NCBI GenBank assembly: GCA_964406575.1
Contig: CAYOSH010000007.1
Coordinates: forward strand, 77,153-141,152
DNA from: WTAW01 sp964406575
GTDB lineage: Bacteria; Acidobacteriota; Aminicenantia; Aminicenantales; Aminicenantaceae
Direction of reading: 5' to 3'
DNA length: 64,000 nucleotides
In this document: positions 8,645-17,282 of the stretch, piece by piece
Position numbering within the stretch: the first letter of the stretch is position 1
Layout of the letters: every line of letters starts with the position of its first letter
Notes under the pieces: model-generated
Seen by the model: the letters and a program-made list of their open reading frames with translations, nothing else
The model's database searches: none
Told to the model about the DNA's origin: nothing
Program-made: the position numbers and the translations under genes

Positions 8645-9763
8645 TTATTTTCTCATTTGTCCGGGAGAAAAGGATCTTGAAGTCACCTTCAGTCCTTCTT
8701 TCCTCTGGATGATATCCGTCAACTCTTCAGGCTTGGATGTGACGTTCATGGCCATCTCATAAGTGATCTGGCCTTTAAAATACAGACTGGCCAACGATTG
8801 GTTGAAGGTCTGCATCCCGAATTTCTCCTGCCCCATCTGCATGGCCGCATAAATCTGGTGCTCCTTGTTCTCGCGGATAAGATTGCGGATGGCTGAATTG
8901 GGGATCATGATTTCCATGGCAAGAACTCTTCCTTTGCCATCGGCACTCGGCAGAAGAGCCTGAGTTATGACCGCCTCCAAACTCATAGACAGCATAACTC
9001 TGACCTGGGACTGGTAGGATGAGGGGAAAATATCGATGATTCTTGAGATGGTCTCCACAGCAGAATTGGTGTGCAGTGTGGAGAAAGTCAAATGTCCTGT
9101 TTCTGCCACCCGGAGGCACGATTCAACAGTCTCCAGGTCCCTCATCTCTCCCACGAGCACGACATCCGGGTCCTCGCGTAATGTCGACCGGAGAGCATTC
9201 GGATATGAAAGAGTATCGACATACAATTCTCTCTGATTGATGATGGCTTTTTGCGGAGTAAAGAAGTACTCGATCGGGTCTTCGATGGTGATGATGTGGA
9301 CAGGTCTCTCCTTGTTGATGTGGTTGACCAAACAGGCGAGGGTTGTCGATTTCCCACAACCCGTAGGTCCTGTTACTAGGACCAATCCCCTGGGCAAATA
9401 GCAGAGTTGGGCGAGCCTCTGTGGAATACCCAGCTGTGAGAAACTCCACATGATGGGCAAAAATCTCCTAAAGGCTGCGGCCACAGATCCCTTCTGCATG
9501 AAAACATTTCCTCTGAATCGCCCGAGGTCTTGAACTCCGAAAGAAAAATCGAGCTCCAGTTTTTCCTCAAACATCTTTTTTTGCCGATCTGTCAACAAGG
9601 CGTAGGTGAGATTTTTGGTCTCAGCCGGTGTGAGTGGCGGGTGGTCGAGCGAGATGAGCGTTCCATTGATCCTCAATCTGGGGGGGACATGTGTTGTGAT
9701 GTGCAAATCGCTGGCATCTTTCTCCACGGCGATCTGCAATAATTCATGGATTGTCAAAGTCAT
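8645..9763 (-). CDS. pilT: Twitching motility retraction ATPase PilT
   Basis: Hexameric secretion ATPase of 372 residues that powers pilus retraction. The N-terminal PAS-like domain begins LHELL-type (IHELLQIAVEKDASDLHI). The Walker A is GPTGCGKSTT near residue 135, followed by the Asp box (ITIEDPIEYFF), Walker B (DPDVVLVGEMRD) and the His box (TGHLTFSTLHTNSA). It lacks the long N-terminal domain and the zinc-binding tetracysteine of PilB, which separates it from the assembly ATPase. The PilT-type AIRNLIRE helix is present. It follows pilB with a 1 bp gap. Confidence 0.95.
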   Translation of the reverse strand: MTLTIHELLQIAVEKDASDLHITTHVPPRLRINGTLISLDHPPLTPAETKNLTYALLTDRQKKMFEEKLELDFSFGVQDLGRFRGNVFMQKGSVAAAFRRFLPIMWSFSQLGIPQRLAQLCYLPRGLVLVTGPTGCGKSTTLACLVNHINKERPVHIITIEDPIEYFFTPQKAIINQRELYVDTLSYPNALRSTLREDPDVVLVGEMRDLETVESCLRVAETGHLTFSTLHTNSAVETISRIIDIFPSSYQSQVRVMLSMSLEAVITQALLPSADGKGRVLAMEIMIPNSAIRNLIRENKEHQIYAAMQMGQEKFGMQTFNQSLASLYFKGQITYEMAMNVTSKPEELTDIIQRKEGLKVTSRSFSPGQMRK

Positions 9764-9764
9764 T

Positions 9765-11498
9765 TTATACCTCCGTGTCTCTCACGGTTTCTCTCAATAC
9801 TTCTTCTATTGAGGTGATACCTTCTTTAATTTTTAAAAGCCCGCTCCGTCGTAGAGTGATCATGCCTTGCTGGATCGCCTTCTTTTTTATTTCCTTTGAA
9901 TGAGCTTTTGCCAGAATAAGATCCTTGATATCATCTGTGATCTCCATGACTTCAAAAAGTCCAACCCGGCCTTTATATCCGGTGTTGTGACATGCAGTGC
10001 ATCCGGCAGGTTTGTAGGCTTTGACTTTCGGGGCTTCCTTGGCTGTGTATCCGATATCCACAAGGGCTTCTGAGGTGAGGTTGTGTTTCACCCGACACTT
10101 TTTGCACAGCCGGCGGACCAACCGCTGGGCAACGATCATGAACACCGAATCGGCTACTAAAAATGTCTCCACATTCATATTGACAAGGCGCATCACTGTG
10201 CTCGCCGCATCATTGGTATGAACCGTTGAAAAAACAAGATGTCCGGTGAGCGCTGCCTTGATAGCGATATCAACAGTTTCGAAATCCCTCATTTCTCCTA
10301 CAAGCATGATATCCGGGTCTTGACGCAAGAAGCTCCGCAAAGAAGTCGCAAAGCTCAGTCCGATCTCATCCTTGATATTCACCTGGTTGATGCCAGGGAT
10401 ATAGAATTCAACAGGGTCTTCAGCCGTCATGATATTTTTTTCCATGGAGTTGATCGTAGAGATGGCAGAATAGAGAGTATTCGTTTTTCCGCTTCCCGTC
10501 GGTCCTGTGACAAGCACGATCCCCCACGGCCTTTTGATCCCCTCTTTGAATAGGTCCATAGATTCCTTTTCGAATCCCAGTTCCTCAAGATTGAGCTTCA
10601 GCATCGCTTTATCCAGGATACGGACGACGACCTTTTCTCCAAAAATCGTGGGCACACTGGACACACGCATATCTACTTCTTTTCGGTTTCCGTTCTCGAG
10701 CTTGACTCTCATCTTGATACGTCCATCCTGAGGCAGACGCTTTTCAGCAATATCCATGTTCGAAAGGATCTTGACACGCGAGATCACGGGGTTCTTGAAT
10801 TTCATCGCCAAATTCATCATCTCGTAGAGGGTGCCATCTAAACGATAACGCACTCGGAAGGCCTTTTCATAGGGTTCAAAATGAACGTCACTGGCGCCTT
10901 TTTTTATAGCATCGATAAAAACCGTATTCACAAGAGTGATGATCGGAGCTTCTTCTGTCGAATGGACGAGCTCTTCGATGTCATAGTCTTCCTCATCTTC
11001 CTCGATAACGTTGACGGTTGCATCTTCAGCCTGTTCGATCTCATCGACGATCTGCTTCACACGCAGAGAGTCAGACGACCCATAATATTTCTTGATGGCG
11101 TTCGTAATCCCTGTTTCTGAAGCAATCACAGGTTGGATGCTCAGACCGGTTCGGAAACGGATATCCTCGATGATATCCAAATCGGTCGGATCGACCATCG
11201 CCAGTGTCAAAAACGACCTAATTCTGTGGATGGGCATGATCAAATACTTTTTTGCGATCTCGACAGGGATCAGGTTGATGACATCCGGATAGACTTCAAA
11301 CTGGTCAAGGTTGATGTAAGGATAACCCAACTGGCGGCTCAAGGCCTGGGCCATATCCTCCTCAGAAATATAGCCTAGGCTTATAACAGCTGTGCCAGTA
11401 CTGACATCATTCTTTTTCTGAAAATCCTGGACTTCTTTAAGTTGCTCCTTGTTCAGAAGCTTTTCCTGTACGAGTAATTCGCCTAAGTTCGATCCCAT
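9765..11498 (-). CDS. pilB: Type IV pilus assembly ATPase PilB
   Basis: 577-residue GspE/PilB-family extension motor. An N-terminal MshEN (GspE-N) domain spans about 1-150 (LGELLVQEKLLNKEQL, then LGYPYINLDQF). The ATPase core has Walker A GPTGSGKTNT, Asp box MTAEDPVEF, Walker B DPDIMLVGEMRD and His box GHLVFSTVHTNDA. A zinc tetracysteine (CKKC, then CTAC) lies in the C-terminal third, typical of assembly rather than retraction ATPases. It is the first gene of the pil operon and is preceded by a sigma-70-like promoter whose predicted start is only about 8-9 nt from the ATG. Confidence 0.95.
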   Translation of the reverse strand: MGSNLGELLVQEKLLNKEQLKEVQDFQKKNDVSTGTAVISLGYISEEDMAQALSRQLGYPYINLDQFEVYPDVINLIPVEIAKKYLIMPIHRIRSFLTLAMVDPTDLDIIEDIRFRTGLSIQPVIASETGITNAIKKYYGSSDSLRVKQIVDEIEQAEDATVNVIEEDEEDYDIEELVHSTEEAPIITLVNTVFIDAIKKGASDVHFEPYEKAFRVRYRLDGTLYEMMNLAMKFKNPVISRVKILSNMDIAEKRLPQDGRIKMRVKLENGNRKEVDMRVSSVPTIFGEKVVVRILDKAMLKLNLEELGFEKESMDLFKEGIKRPWGIVLVTGPTGSGKTNTLYSAISTINSMEKNIMTAEDPVEFYIPGINQVNIKDEIGLSFATSLRSFLRQDPDIMLVGEMRDFETVDIAIKAALTGHLVFSTVHTNDAASTVMRLVNMNVETFLVADSVFMIVAQRLVRRLCKKCRVKHNLTSEALVDIGYTAKEAPKVKAYKPAGCTACHNTGYKGRVGLFEVMEITDDIKDLILAKAHSKEIKKKAIQQGMITLRRSGLLKIKEGITSIEEVLRETVRDTEV

Positions 11499-11513
11499 CG
11501 TTATTGTCCATTC

Positions 11514-11542
11514 ACAATAAAGAATTTAACAATTTTTGTCAA
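11514..11542 (-). promoter_or_regulatory. Sigma-70-like promoter of the pilB operon
   Basis: The minus strand has TTGACA (11537-11542), a 17 bp spacer and TATTGT (11514-11519). The predicted start near 11507 leaves a leader of fewer than 10 nt before the pilB ATG, with no strong Shine-Dalgarno. A second TTGACA occurs about 33 bp further upstream. Confidence 0.55.
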
Positions 11543-11935
11543 TAAAAAGAAACTCTCACCAAAATTTGTCAATCCTCTGGGAGCGATAAGAAGGGACGGT
11601 TTAGACATTCAAATTTTCTCTCTTCCTAACTGTATAAATTTGTCGTATGCAGAGTCTTGACATTGAAAGCGCCCTTATCTTTACAGAGTTCAAATTATCA
11701 GTCAATCACCTGGAGGGAGGATTCCAAGGATGATTTTTTTATCAAAACTCTCACCCCTAGGGGTTATCTCTATTTTTTGCGAAAAAAAGTGCGATCGAGT
11801 CAACCTCAGCTCACATTTTATTAATAATCCTCTGAACACAAAGCTCAAAATCACATATTCATGAACCGCCCCTCGCAGGGCCAAAAAGAACAATCGGCGC
11901 AGAGATTACACACTGTCAACTTTCCTGGGGGATGC
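11543..11935. other. Intergenic stretch between pilB and tRNA-Arg
   Basis: About 390 bp with no convincing gene. The only frame (63 codons, minus) lacks a ribosome site and recognisable content. Apart from the duplicated TTGACA motif near the pilB promoter nothing structured stands out. Confidence 0.5.
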
Positions 11936-12013
11936 TGGCGCGCCTGGAGAGACTCGAACTCCCGACCCGCTGCTTAGAAGGCAGCTGCTCTATCCTAACT
12001 GAGCTACAGGCGC
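11936..12013 (-). tRNA. tRNA-Arg (anticodon TCT)
   Basis: A full cloverleaf on the minus strand: acceptor GCGCCTG/CAGGCGC, D arm GCTC/GAGC, anticodon stem GCTGC/GCAGC with loop CTTCTAA (anticodon TCT), T arm GGGAG/CTCTC with TTCGAGT loop, discriminator G, and an encoded CCA (11936-11938). Confidence 0.96.
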
Positions 12014-12172
12014 GTTCTCGACTGTCTGTTTGGTCTGTTTTTTTGTTCGATCCTGCCCCAAAGGAGACTCAAACAACCTTTTGGAGCGAATCAAATATAG
12101 CGCAACTTCTTGTATTTTTCAACGGCTAAGATGGAAGCCTGTCCCCGATCAGGCCTCTTGCAGAAAAAAGAA

Positions 12173-12247
12173 TCGGGGAGGCCGGATTTGAACCGACGAC
12201 CTCCTGCTCCCAAGGCAGGCGCGCTAGCCAGGCTGCGCTACTCCCCG
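12173..12247 (-). tRNA. tRNA-Pro (anticodon TGG)
   Basis: Minus-strand cloverleaf: acceptor CGGGGAG/CTCCCCG, D arm GCGC/GCGC, anticodon stem CCTGC/GCAGG with loop CTTGGGA (anticodon TGG), T arm GTCGG/CCGGC with TTCAAAT loop, discriminator A. CCA is not encoded, unlike the neighbouring tRNA-Arg. A short T-run follows the 3' end. The 205 bp from here to mutL hold nothing recognisable. Confidence 0.96.
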
Positions 12248-12452
12248 AAAACGTTCAAATGGACACGCCTTTAACTGTATGCCACATCCAGCGAAAATAT
12301 GGTGAAAGGATTCGATCAAATCGATCTTTTAGGTTAGATATCATACACTTTTTCCGCAAAAAAAGGAATCGCCCGCTCTCCGCTCCTCACGGATTTAGAG
12401 ATACCTCCCTCATTTAAGAAGAGCGTAAACGTATGCACAGCAAATTTGCCGG

Positions 12453-14183
12453 TTATCGTTTCAGTTGCTTTTCGATCGTCTTTCTGTCGATTTTCACTTG
12501 GATCGGCCTTCCATGGGGACAAAGGGAAGGATTCATGGTTTTGGCCAGTTCCTTCACTAAGCAGGTCATTTTGTCGGGGGAAAGAATTTCTCCTGCTTTA
12601 ATCGCTGTCTTGCAGGCGAGAGTGGCTAAAATTGTCTTTTTCTTATCTTCGACCTTGTCTCTGTTCATTTCCTCAAGGAGCGCGAGAAAAACATCCTTGG
12701 CTTCCTCCTCCTTGAATATATCCGGGTACTCTTTCAACGCAAAACTGCTTCCTCCCATGGCATCCACTCTAAATCCAGCCTCCTCAAGTTGATCTCGGTA
12801 CTCTTCGAGGCCCAGTTTCTGAGAAGGCGAGAGATCGATGAGGAGAGGAAGAAGTGAGAGTTTTCGAGGCCATTTCTCTGCGCGGTCTATTTCCACATAT
12901 TGTTCATACAGTATGCGCTCATGAGCGTTGTGCTGGTCGATGATCCTGATCCCCTCTTTGTCAGCAACAACTATGTATAAGTCCAGATATTGACCAAGAA
13001 CGGAAGGGTACGGCCCTTTATCTCCTGGCATATCTGGAAACAGCTCGTCTGACGAATTTTCTCCTTTTCCATAACCTTGAATGATTGGGGGATGAGGCAG
13101 GCTTTCCATAAGGGATTGGGCTTGACTTCTCTGCGGGATAGGATAGACATCTTTGATACCCAATCCTTTGAGTAGGGCCTTTTCCAGAGTCCTTGTGACG
13201 AGCCGGAAAATGGAGTTCGAGTCAACGAACCTCACTTCTGTCTTGGCTGGATGGACATTCACATCCACCTCAGCATAGGGAAGGATCAAAAACAGAAATG
13301 CCTCGGGATAAAAATCCTTCTCTAAAAATCCAGCATAGGCGCGGCTCAAAGCGGCCTGGAGTATTTTATCCTTGACCAAACGGTCGTTCACAAAAAACAA
13401 CTGGTGCTTTCTGTCCCGCCGGCCTGAGGGCGGACGGCTGGCATATCCGAATATTTTATGGGACTCTTCTTCATGTCCAACGTCCATCAGATTATCCACT
13501 ACGGTCTTTCCATAGACCTGAAAAATCCGCTCCTTGAGCGTGCCCACAGGAGGATAATTGAAGACCGCTCTGCCCTCGTGGAGCAGGGAAAAGCCAACTT
13601 CATGATGGGCAAGCGAAACATGGGACAAATAGGTCACGATCTGGTTTAGCTCAGACCTCGCGGAACGGAGGAACTTTCGTCTTGCAGGCAAATTGAAAAA
13701 GAGATTTCTCACTTCCACGCTCGTCCCAGGAGGAAAGCCAACATCGGTGATGCGGAGGAGGACTTCCCCTTCACGTTCTATCAATGTGCCTTTGACGTCA
13801 CTCTGGCTGGCCGTCTGCAAGACGACTTTCGACACTGCGGAAATGCTGGGGAGGGCTTCTCCGCGAAATCCCAGAGTAACGATCTGTTCAAGATCGCTTT
13901 CCTTGGCTATTTTACTCGTGCTGTGTCTTTCGAACGCAATCAGAGCATCATCCCGGCTCATACCAAGCCCGTTGTCCATGATTCTGATCTGCCTCTTTCC
14001 GCCATCTTCGAGCTCGACTCTGATATCCGAAGCAAGCGCGTCCAGAGAGTTTTCCACCAATTCTTTAACCACAGAAAAGGGGCGTTCGATGACTTCTCCG
14101 GCGGCGATCTTTTGGGAAATTTCCTTGGGAAGGACTCGGATCTTCGGCGAAGAGGGATTGGGATTTACCCTTAAAGGCTTCAT
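12453..14183 (-). CDS. mutL: DNA mismatch repair protein MutL
   Basis: A 576-residue MutL counted from the ATG at 14183; the open frame extends 39 codons upstream but homology and an ATGA overlap with mtaB select this start. The N-terminal GHKL ATPase shows ELVENSLDA, DNGLGM and TLGFRGEAL. The C-terminal domain carries an endonuclease-type motif DQHNAHERILYE (consensus DQHA-x2-E-x4-E) plus CPHGRP near the end, suggesting a nicking MutL as in bacteria without MutH. MutL couples MutS mismatch recognition to strand incision. No mutS is in the window. It is the last gene of the rpiB-SHMT-purD-purE-mtaB-mutL run. Confidence 0.94.
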   Translation of the reverse strand: MKPLRVNPNPSSPKIRVLPKEISQKIAAGEVIERPFSVVKELVENSLDALASDIRVELEDGGKRQIRIMDNGLGMSRDDALIAFERHSTSKIAKESDLEQIVTLGFRGEALPSISAVSKVVLQTASQSDVKGTLIEREGEVLLRITDVGFPPGTSVEVRNLFFNLPARRKFLRSARSELNQIVTYLSHVSLAHHEVGFSLLHEGRAVFNYPPVGTLKERIFQVYGKTVVDNLMDVGHEEESHKIFGYASRPPSGRRDRKHQLFFVNDRLVKDKILQAALSRAYAGFLEKDFYPEAFLFLILPYAEVDVNVHPAKTEVRFVDSNSIFRLVTRTLEKALLKGLGIKDVYPIPQRSQAQSLMESLPHPPIIQGYGKGENSSDELFPDMPGDKGPYPSVLGQYLDLYIVVADKEGIRIIDQHNAHERILYEQYVEIDRAEKWPRKLSLLPLLIDLSPSQKLGLEEYRDQLEEAGFRVDAMGGSSFALKEYPDIFKEEEAKDVFLALLEEMNRDKVEDKKKTILATLACKTAIKAGEILSPDKMTCLVKELAKTMNPSLCPHGRPIQVKIDRKTIEKQLKR

Positions 14184-15460
14184 CCTGCAGCATCCTCCTT
14201 CGAGGCATTGGGGAAGCTTCCGACAAAAACTCCCTCTGTGCGATTCTCCGAGGCATGTGTGATCTTGACCATGACCCGCCTTTTTTCCGTCATAGGACAA
14301 AATGGCACATCTATGGGGATATAATTGGATGTCAAAACCTGCGCCCGCTCCCCCATCTTTTTAACGACCACAGCTTCACACTCCTTCTCCAGAAACCGCA
14401 AACGGAAATGCAAATTTTTCCTGCGTGACAGATGCCTCAACATTTTCGCTCTTTGATATTTTTCTCTATGGTGGATCTGTGGCAAGGTCGCGGCCTTCGT
14501 CCCCGGCCGGGGGGAATACGTGAATACATGAAAATAGGTCAGGGGTGAATGCTCGAGAAAATCCAAAGTTTTTTCAAAATCAGAATCCGATTCCCCCGGA
14601 AATCCTGTCAAAATGTCGGCGCCGAGAGCCGCGTGCGGCAATTCCTGTTGAAAAAAATCCAGAACACGCTGATAATCGGCCACACTTATTTTTCGTCCCA
14701 TCCGCCGGATGATCCGATCACAACCGCTCTGTAATGAGAAGTGAAAATGGGAACAGATCCACTTTGCTGTTGTAATATATCTGCAAATATCCTCATTCAG
14801 GAATCTTGGGTCGAGTGAGCTCAAACGAACTTGGCTCAAACCCTCGACCGTCTCCAGTCTTCGGAGCAGATCGAGAAGCGAGTCTGAATCCTTCAGGTCT
14901 CTCCCGTAGAGGCAAAGATGCACACCGGTCAGAACGATCTCTTTAAAACCCTGGTCCAGGTATTCCTTGACTTGGGCTATAATCTTTTTTTTATCCACAC
15001 TGACACTGGGACCTCGAACACTTGGAACAACACAAAAGGTACACTGGAAATCACACCCGTCCTGGACCTTGATCAGCGCACGCGAGCGGTATGGCTGCGG
15101 AGCAACTTCCCTCTCTGGCTTGGCCACAGGAACAAGCTTCTCACAGAGGCTGTCTTTCTCACAGTTGGGAACGATCTTCCAGAGTTGCGGAGTATTAACA
15201 AAATCTTCGGATGACCTCTGGACATGACACCCAGTGAGGATCAGACGTGCTAAGGGATTGTCCCGATGGATCCTCCTCAGGAATCCAGTGACATCCTTAT
15301 CTGCCCGGCTTGTGACGGTGCAGGTGTTGACCAGGATGAGATCACTTTTTGTCAAATCCTTTTCATACCGGTAACCCTTTTTTTGAAACTCATTGACCCA
15401 AGCAAAGGCTTCTGCCTGGTTTACACGACAACCAAAACTCTGGATGGAGAAAGAGGTCAT
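14180..15460 (-). CDS. mtaB: tRNA t6A37 methylthiotransferase MtaB
   Basis: Radical SAM methylthiotransferase of 426 residues, converting t6A to ms2t6A at position 37 of ANN-decoding tRNAs. The N-terminal UPF0004 domain supplies three cluster cysteines (FGCRVNQAE near residue 10, NTCTVTSRADKD, LTGCHVQ). The radical SAM triad is CDFQCTFC near residue 135, followed by the VRGP block. A C-terminal TRAM-like region follows (about 360-420). The NTCTVTS and SRADKD features favour MtaB over MiaB or RimO. It overlaps purE by 4 nt and mutL by 4 nt. Confidence 0.92.
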   Translation of the reverse strand: MTSFSIQSFGCRVNQAEAFAWVNEFQKKGYRYEKDLTKSDLILVNTCTVTSRADKDVTGFLRRIHRDNPLARLILTGCHVQRSSEDFVNTPQLWKIVPNCEKDSLCEKLVPVAKPEREVAPQPYRSRALIKVQDGCDFQCTFCVVPSVRGPSVSVDKKKIIAQVKEYLDQGFKEIVLTGVHLCLYGRDLKDSDSLLDLLRRLETVEGLSQVRLSSLDPRFLNEDICRYITTAKWICSHFHFSLQSGCDRIIRRMGRKISVADYQRVLDFFQQELPHAALGADILTGFPGESDSDFEKTLDFLEHSPLTYFHVFTYSPRPGTKAATLPQIHHREKYQRAKMLRHLSRRKNLHFRLRFLEKECEAVVVKKMGERAQVLTSNYIPIDVPFCPMTEKRRVMVKITHASENRTEGVFVGSFPNASKEDAAG

Positions 15461-15948
15461 AGCCTGTCTTTGATCTTTTCTGAGCTCACTTTGACTTGGT
15501 CGGCCAACTTTTTTTTGTAGGCTTTCATCTTTGTAGCCAGAGCCGGGTCATTCAAACTCAAAATCTGGACAGCTAGCAAGGCTGCATTGACCGCTCCGGA
15601 TTTGCCGAGCCCCATACAGGCCACGGGAACACCCTCGGGCATCTGGACCGAAGACAACAGAGCATCGAAGCCGCTCAATGTTGAACTCCCCACCGGGACT
15701 GCGATCACCGGAAAATGCGTGTTTGCTGCAACTGCGCCAGCAAGATGGGCCGCCTTTCCAGCAGCAGCTATAAATATTTTCACACCTTTATCTTCAAATG
15801 TTTTTACGAGTTCAACAGTTCTATCAGGAGTTCGATGGGCAGAAGTGACTTCAAGCGCAAAGGGAATCTCAAATTCTTTCAGTGTCAACAGCGCTCCTTC
15901 AACAACGTCAAAATCAGACTCGCTTCCTATAAAAACGGCAACTTTCAT
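15457..15948 (-). CDS. purE: N5-carboxyaminoimidazole ribonucleotide mutase PurE
   Basis: Class I PurE (163 residues), which moves the carboxyl group of N5-CAIR to C4 in purine synthesis. The N-terminal GSESDFDV loop, the SAHRTPDR motif with the catalytic His, and the AAAGKAAHLAGAVAA block are all present. Class I enzymes normally work with PurK, which is not in this window. It overlaps purD by 4 nt and mtaB by 4 nt, so the genes are translationally coupled. Confidence 0.94.
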   Translation of the reverse strand: MKVAVFIGSESDFDVVEGALLTLKEFEIPFALEVTSAHRTPDRTVELVKTFEDKGVKIFIAAAGKAAHLAGAVAANTHFPVIAVPVGSSTLSGFDALLSSVQMPEGVPVACMGLGKSGAVNAALLAVQILSLNDPALATKMKAYKKKLADQVKVSSEKIKDRL

Positions 15949-17225
15949 TTTTCTTCCTCCATTTCGGCACCAATATCACGGCGATAATGCATGGCATCGA
16001 AACTGACCTTCCCGATCGCTTCATAGATCTTATTCATTGTATCGGCAAGAGTTTCCTCAGAGGCACACACACCTATGACTCTGCCACCTGAAGTATAGTA
16101 TTTCCCATCCTTAAACTCTGTGCCCGCATAGAAGATCGTGATACCTGGGATATCTGCGGCCTCTTTCAGACCTTCGATCTGTTTTCCTTTTTCGTATTTT
16201 GTCGGGTATCCTCCGGAAGCCAACACCACACATCCCGATGGTTTTTTCGTCCACGCCACTTCTTTCTCAAGGACATTTCCTTTCAGTGTTGCCAAGAGGA
16301 TCTCGACAAGGTCGCTTTCCAGTCTGAGCATCTGGGGCTGAGTCTCAGGGTCTCCGAATCGACAATTGTATTCGAGCACTTTGGGCCCCTCCTCAGTTAG
16401 TATCAGGCCTACGTAGAGAACACCCACGTATTTCCTCCCCTCCTCCAGCATGCGCGTAACCGTAGGAAAGACAATGGTCTTGACCGTCTCGTTGAAGAGC
16501 TCTTGATCCACAAAAGGCGAGGGAGAAATGGCCCCCATGCCCCCTGTGTTTGGACCTTTATCTCCATCATACACCGCTTTATGGTCCATCGTGGTCACAA
16601 AAGGCAGGATTTTCACTCCATCTGAGATAACGATGAACGACGCTTCCTTGCCCCTCAAAAATTCTTCGATGACGATCCGGTTCCCGCTCTCACCGAACTT
16701 CTTTTCCACCATGATCGTGTTCACCGCCAACTCCGCCTTTTTCAAGCTGTTGCAGATGATGACCCCCTTTCCGGCAGCCAAGCCGTCTGCTTTAACAACC
16801 AGAGGGAAAGGGATCTCTTCCGACTGTAGGAACGCCTTGGCTTGCTCAGGATTATCGGCGATCTTGAATCTGGCTGTTGGTATTTTGTGTCTGTCCATGA
16901 ATTGTTTTGCAAACACCTTGCTCCCCTCGAGTTCTGCAGCACTCATTGTGGGCCCGAATATTTTCAGGCCTTTTTCTTCAAACTCGTCCACTATCCCCAT
17001 GGCCAGAGGGAGTTCTGGCCCGACGACGGTTAAATCTACTTTCTCTGCGTTCGCAAAATCTGCAATCCTCGTGATATCGTTCGGATCAATGGCAACGTTC
17101 TCTGCGATGCTCATTGTCCCCGCATTCCCTGGCACACAATACACTTTATTCGCAAGCGGACTCTGTGCTATTTTCCAGGCAAGAGCATGTTCCCTGCCCC
17201 CGGATCCTACAACCAAAATTTTCAT
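15945..17225 (-). CDS. purD: Phosphoribosylamine-glycine ligase PurD
   Basis: GAR synthetase of 426 residues, an ATP-grasp ligase joining glycine to phosphoribosylamine. It begins MKILVVGSGGREHALAWK and shows the family blocks VVGPELPLA, FPLVVKADGLAAGKGV, GMGAISPSPF and the metal-binding EYNCRFGDPETQ. Length and order are standard. The SHMT-like gene upstream could supply glycine and one-carbon units to the same pathway. A gap of about 57 bp separates them. Confidence 0.96.
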   Translation of the reverse strand: MKILVVGSGGREHALAWKIAQSPLANKVYCVPGNAGTMSIAENVAIDPNDITRIADFANAEKVDLTVVGPELPLAMGIVDEFEEKGLKIFGPTMSAAELEGSKVFAKQFMDRHKIPTARFKIADNPEQAKAFLQSEEIPFPLVVKADGLAAGKGVIICNSLKKAELAVNTIMVEKKFGESGNRIVIEEFLRGKEASFIVISDGVKILPFVTTMDHKAVYDGDKGPNTGGMGAISPSPFVDQELFNETVKTIVFPTVTRMLEEGRKYVGVLYVGLILTEEGPKVLEYNCRFGDPETQPQMLRLESDLVEILLATLKGNVLEKEVAWTKKPSGCVVLASGGYPTKYEKGKQIEGLKEAADIPGITIFYAGTEFKDGKYYTSGGRVIGVCASEETLADTMNKIYEAIGKVSFDAMHYRRDIGAEMEEEK

Positions 17226-17282
17226 TGTGACGACCTCGTTTTTTCGTTTCTTAAATCTATGATTATCAAAAGCCTGAAGAAA

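Noticed and set aside
11702..11893. 63-codon frame between pilB and tRNA-Arg
   Set aside because: No ribosome site, odd composition and no neighbours in its direction.
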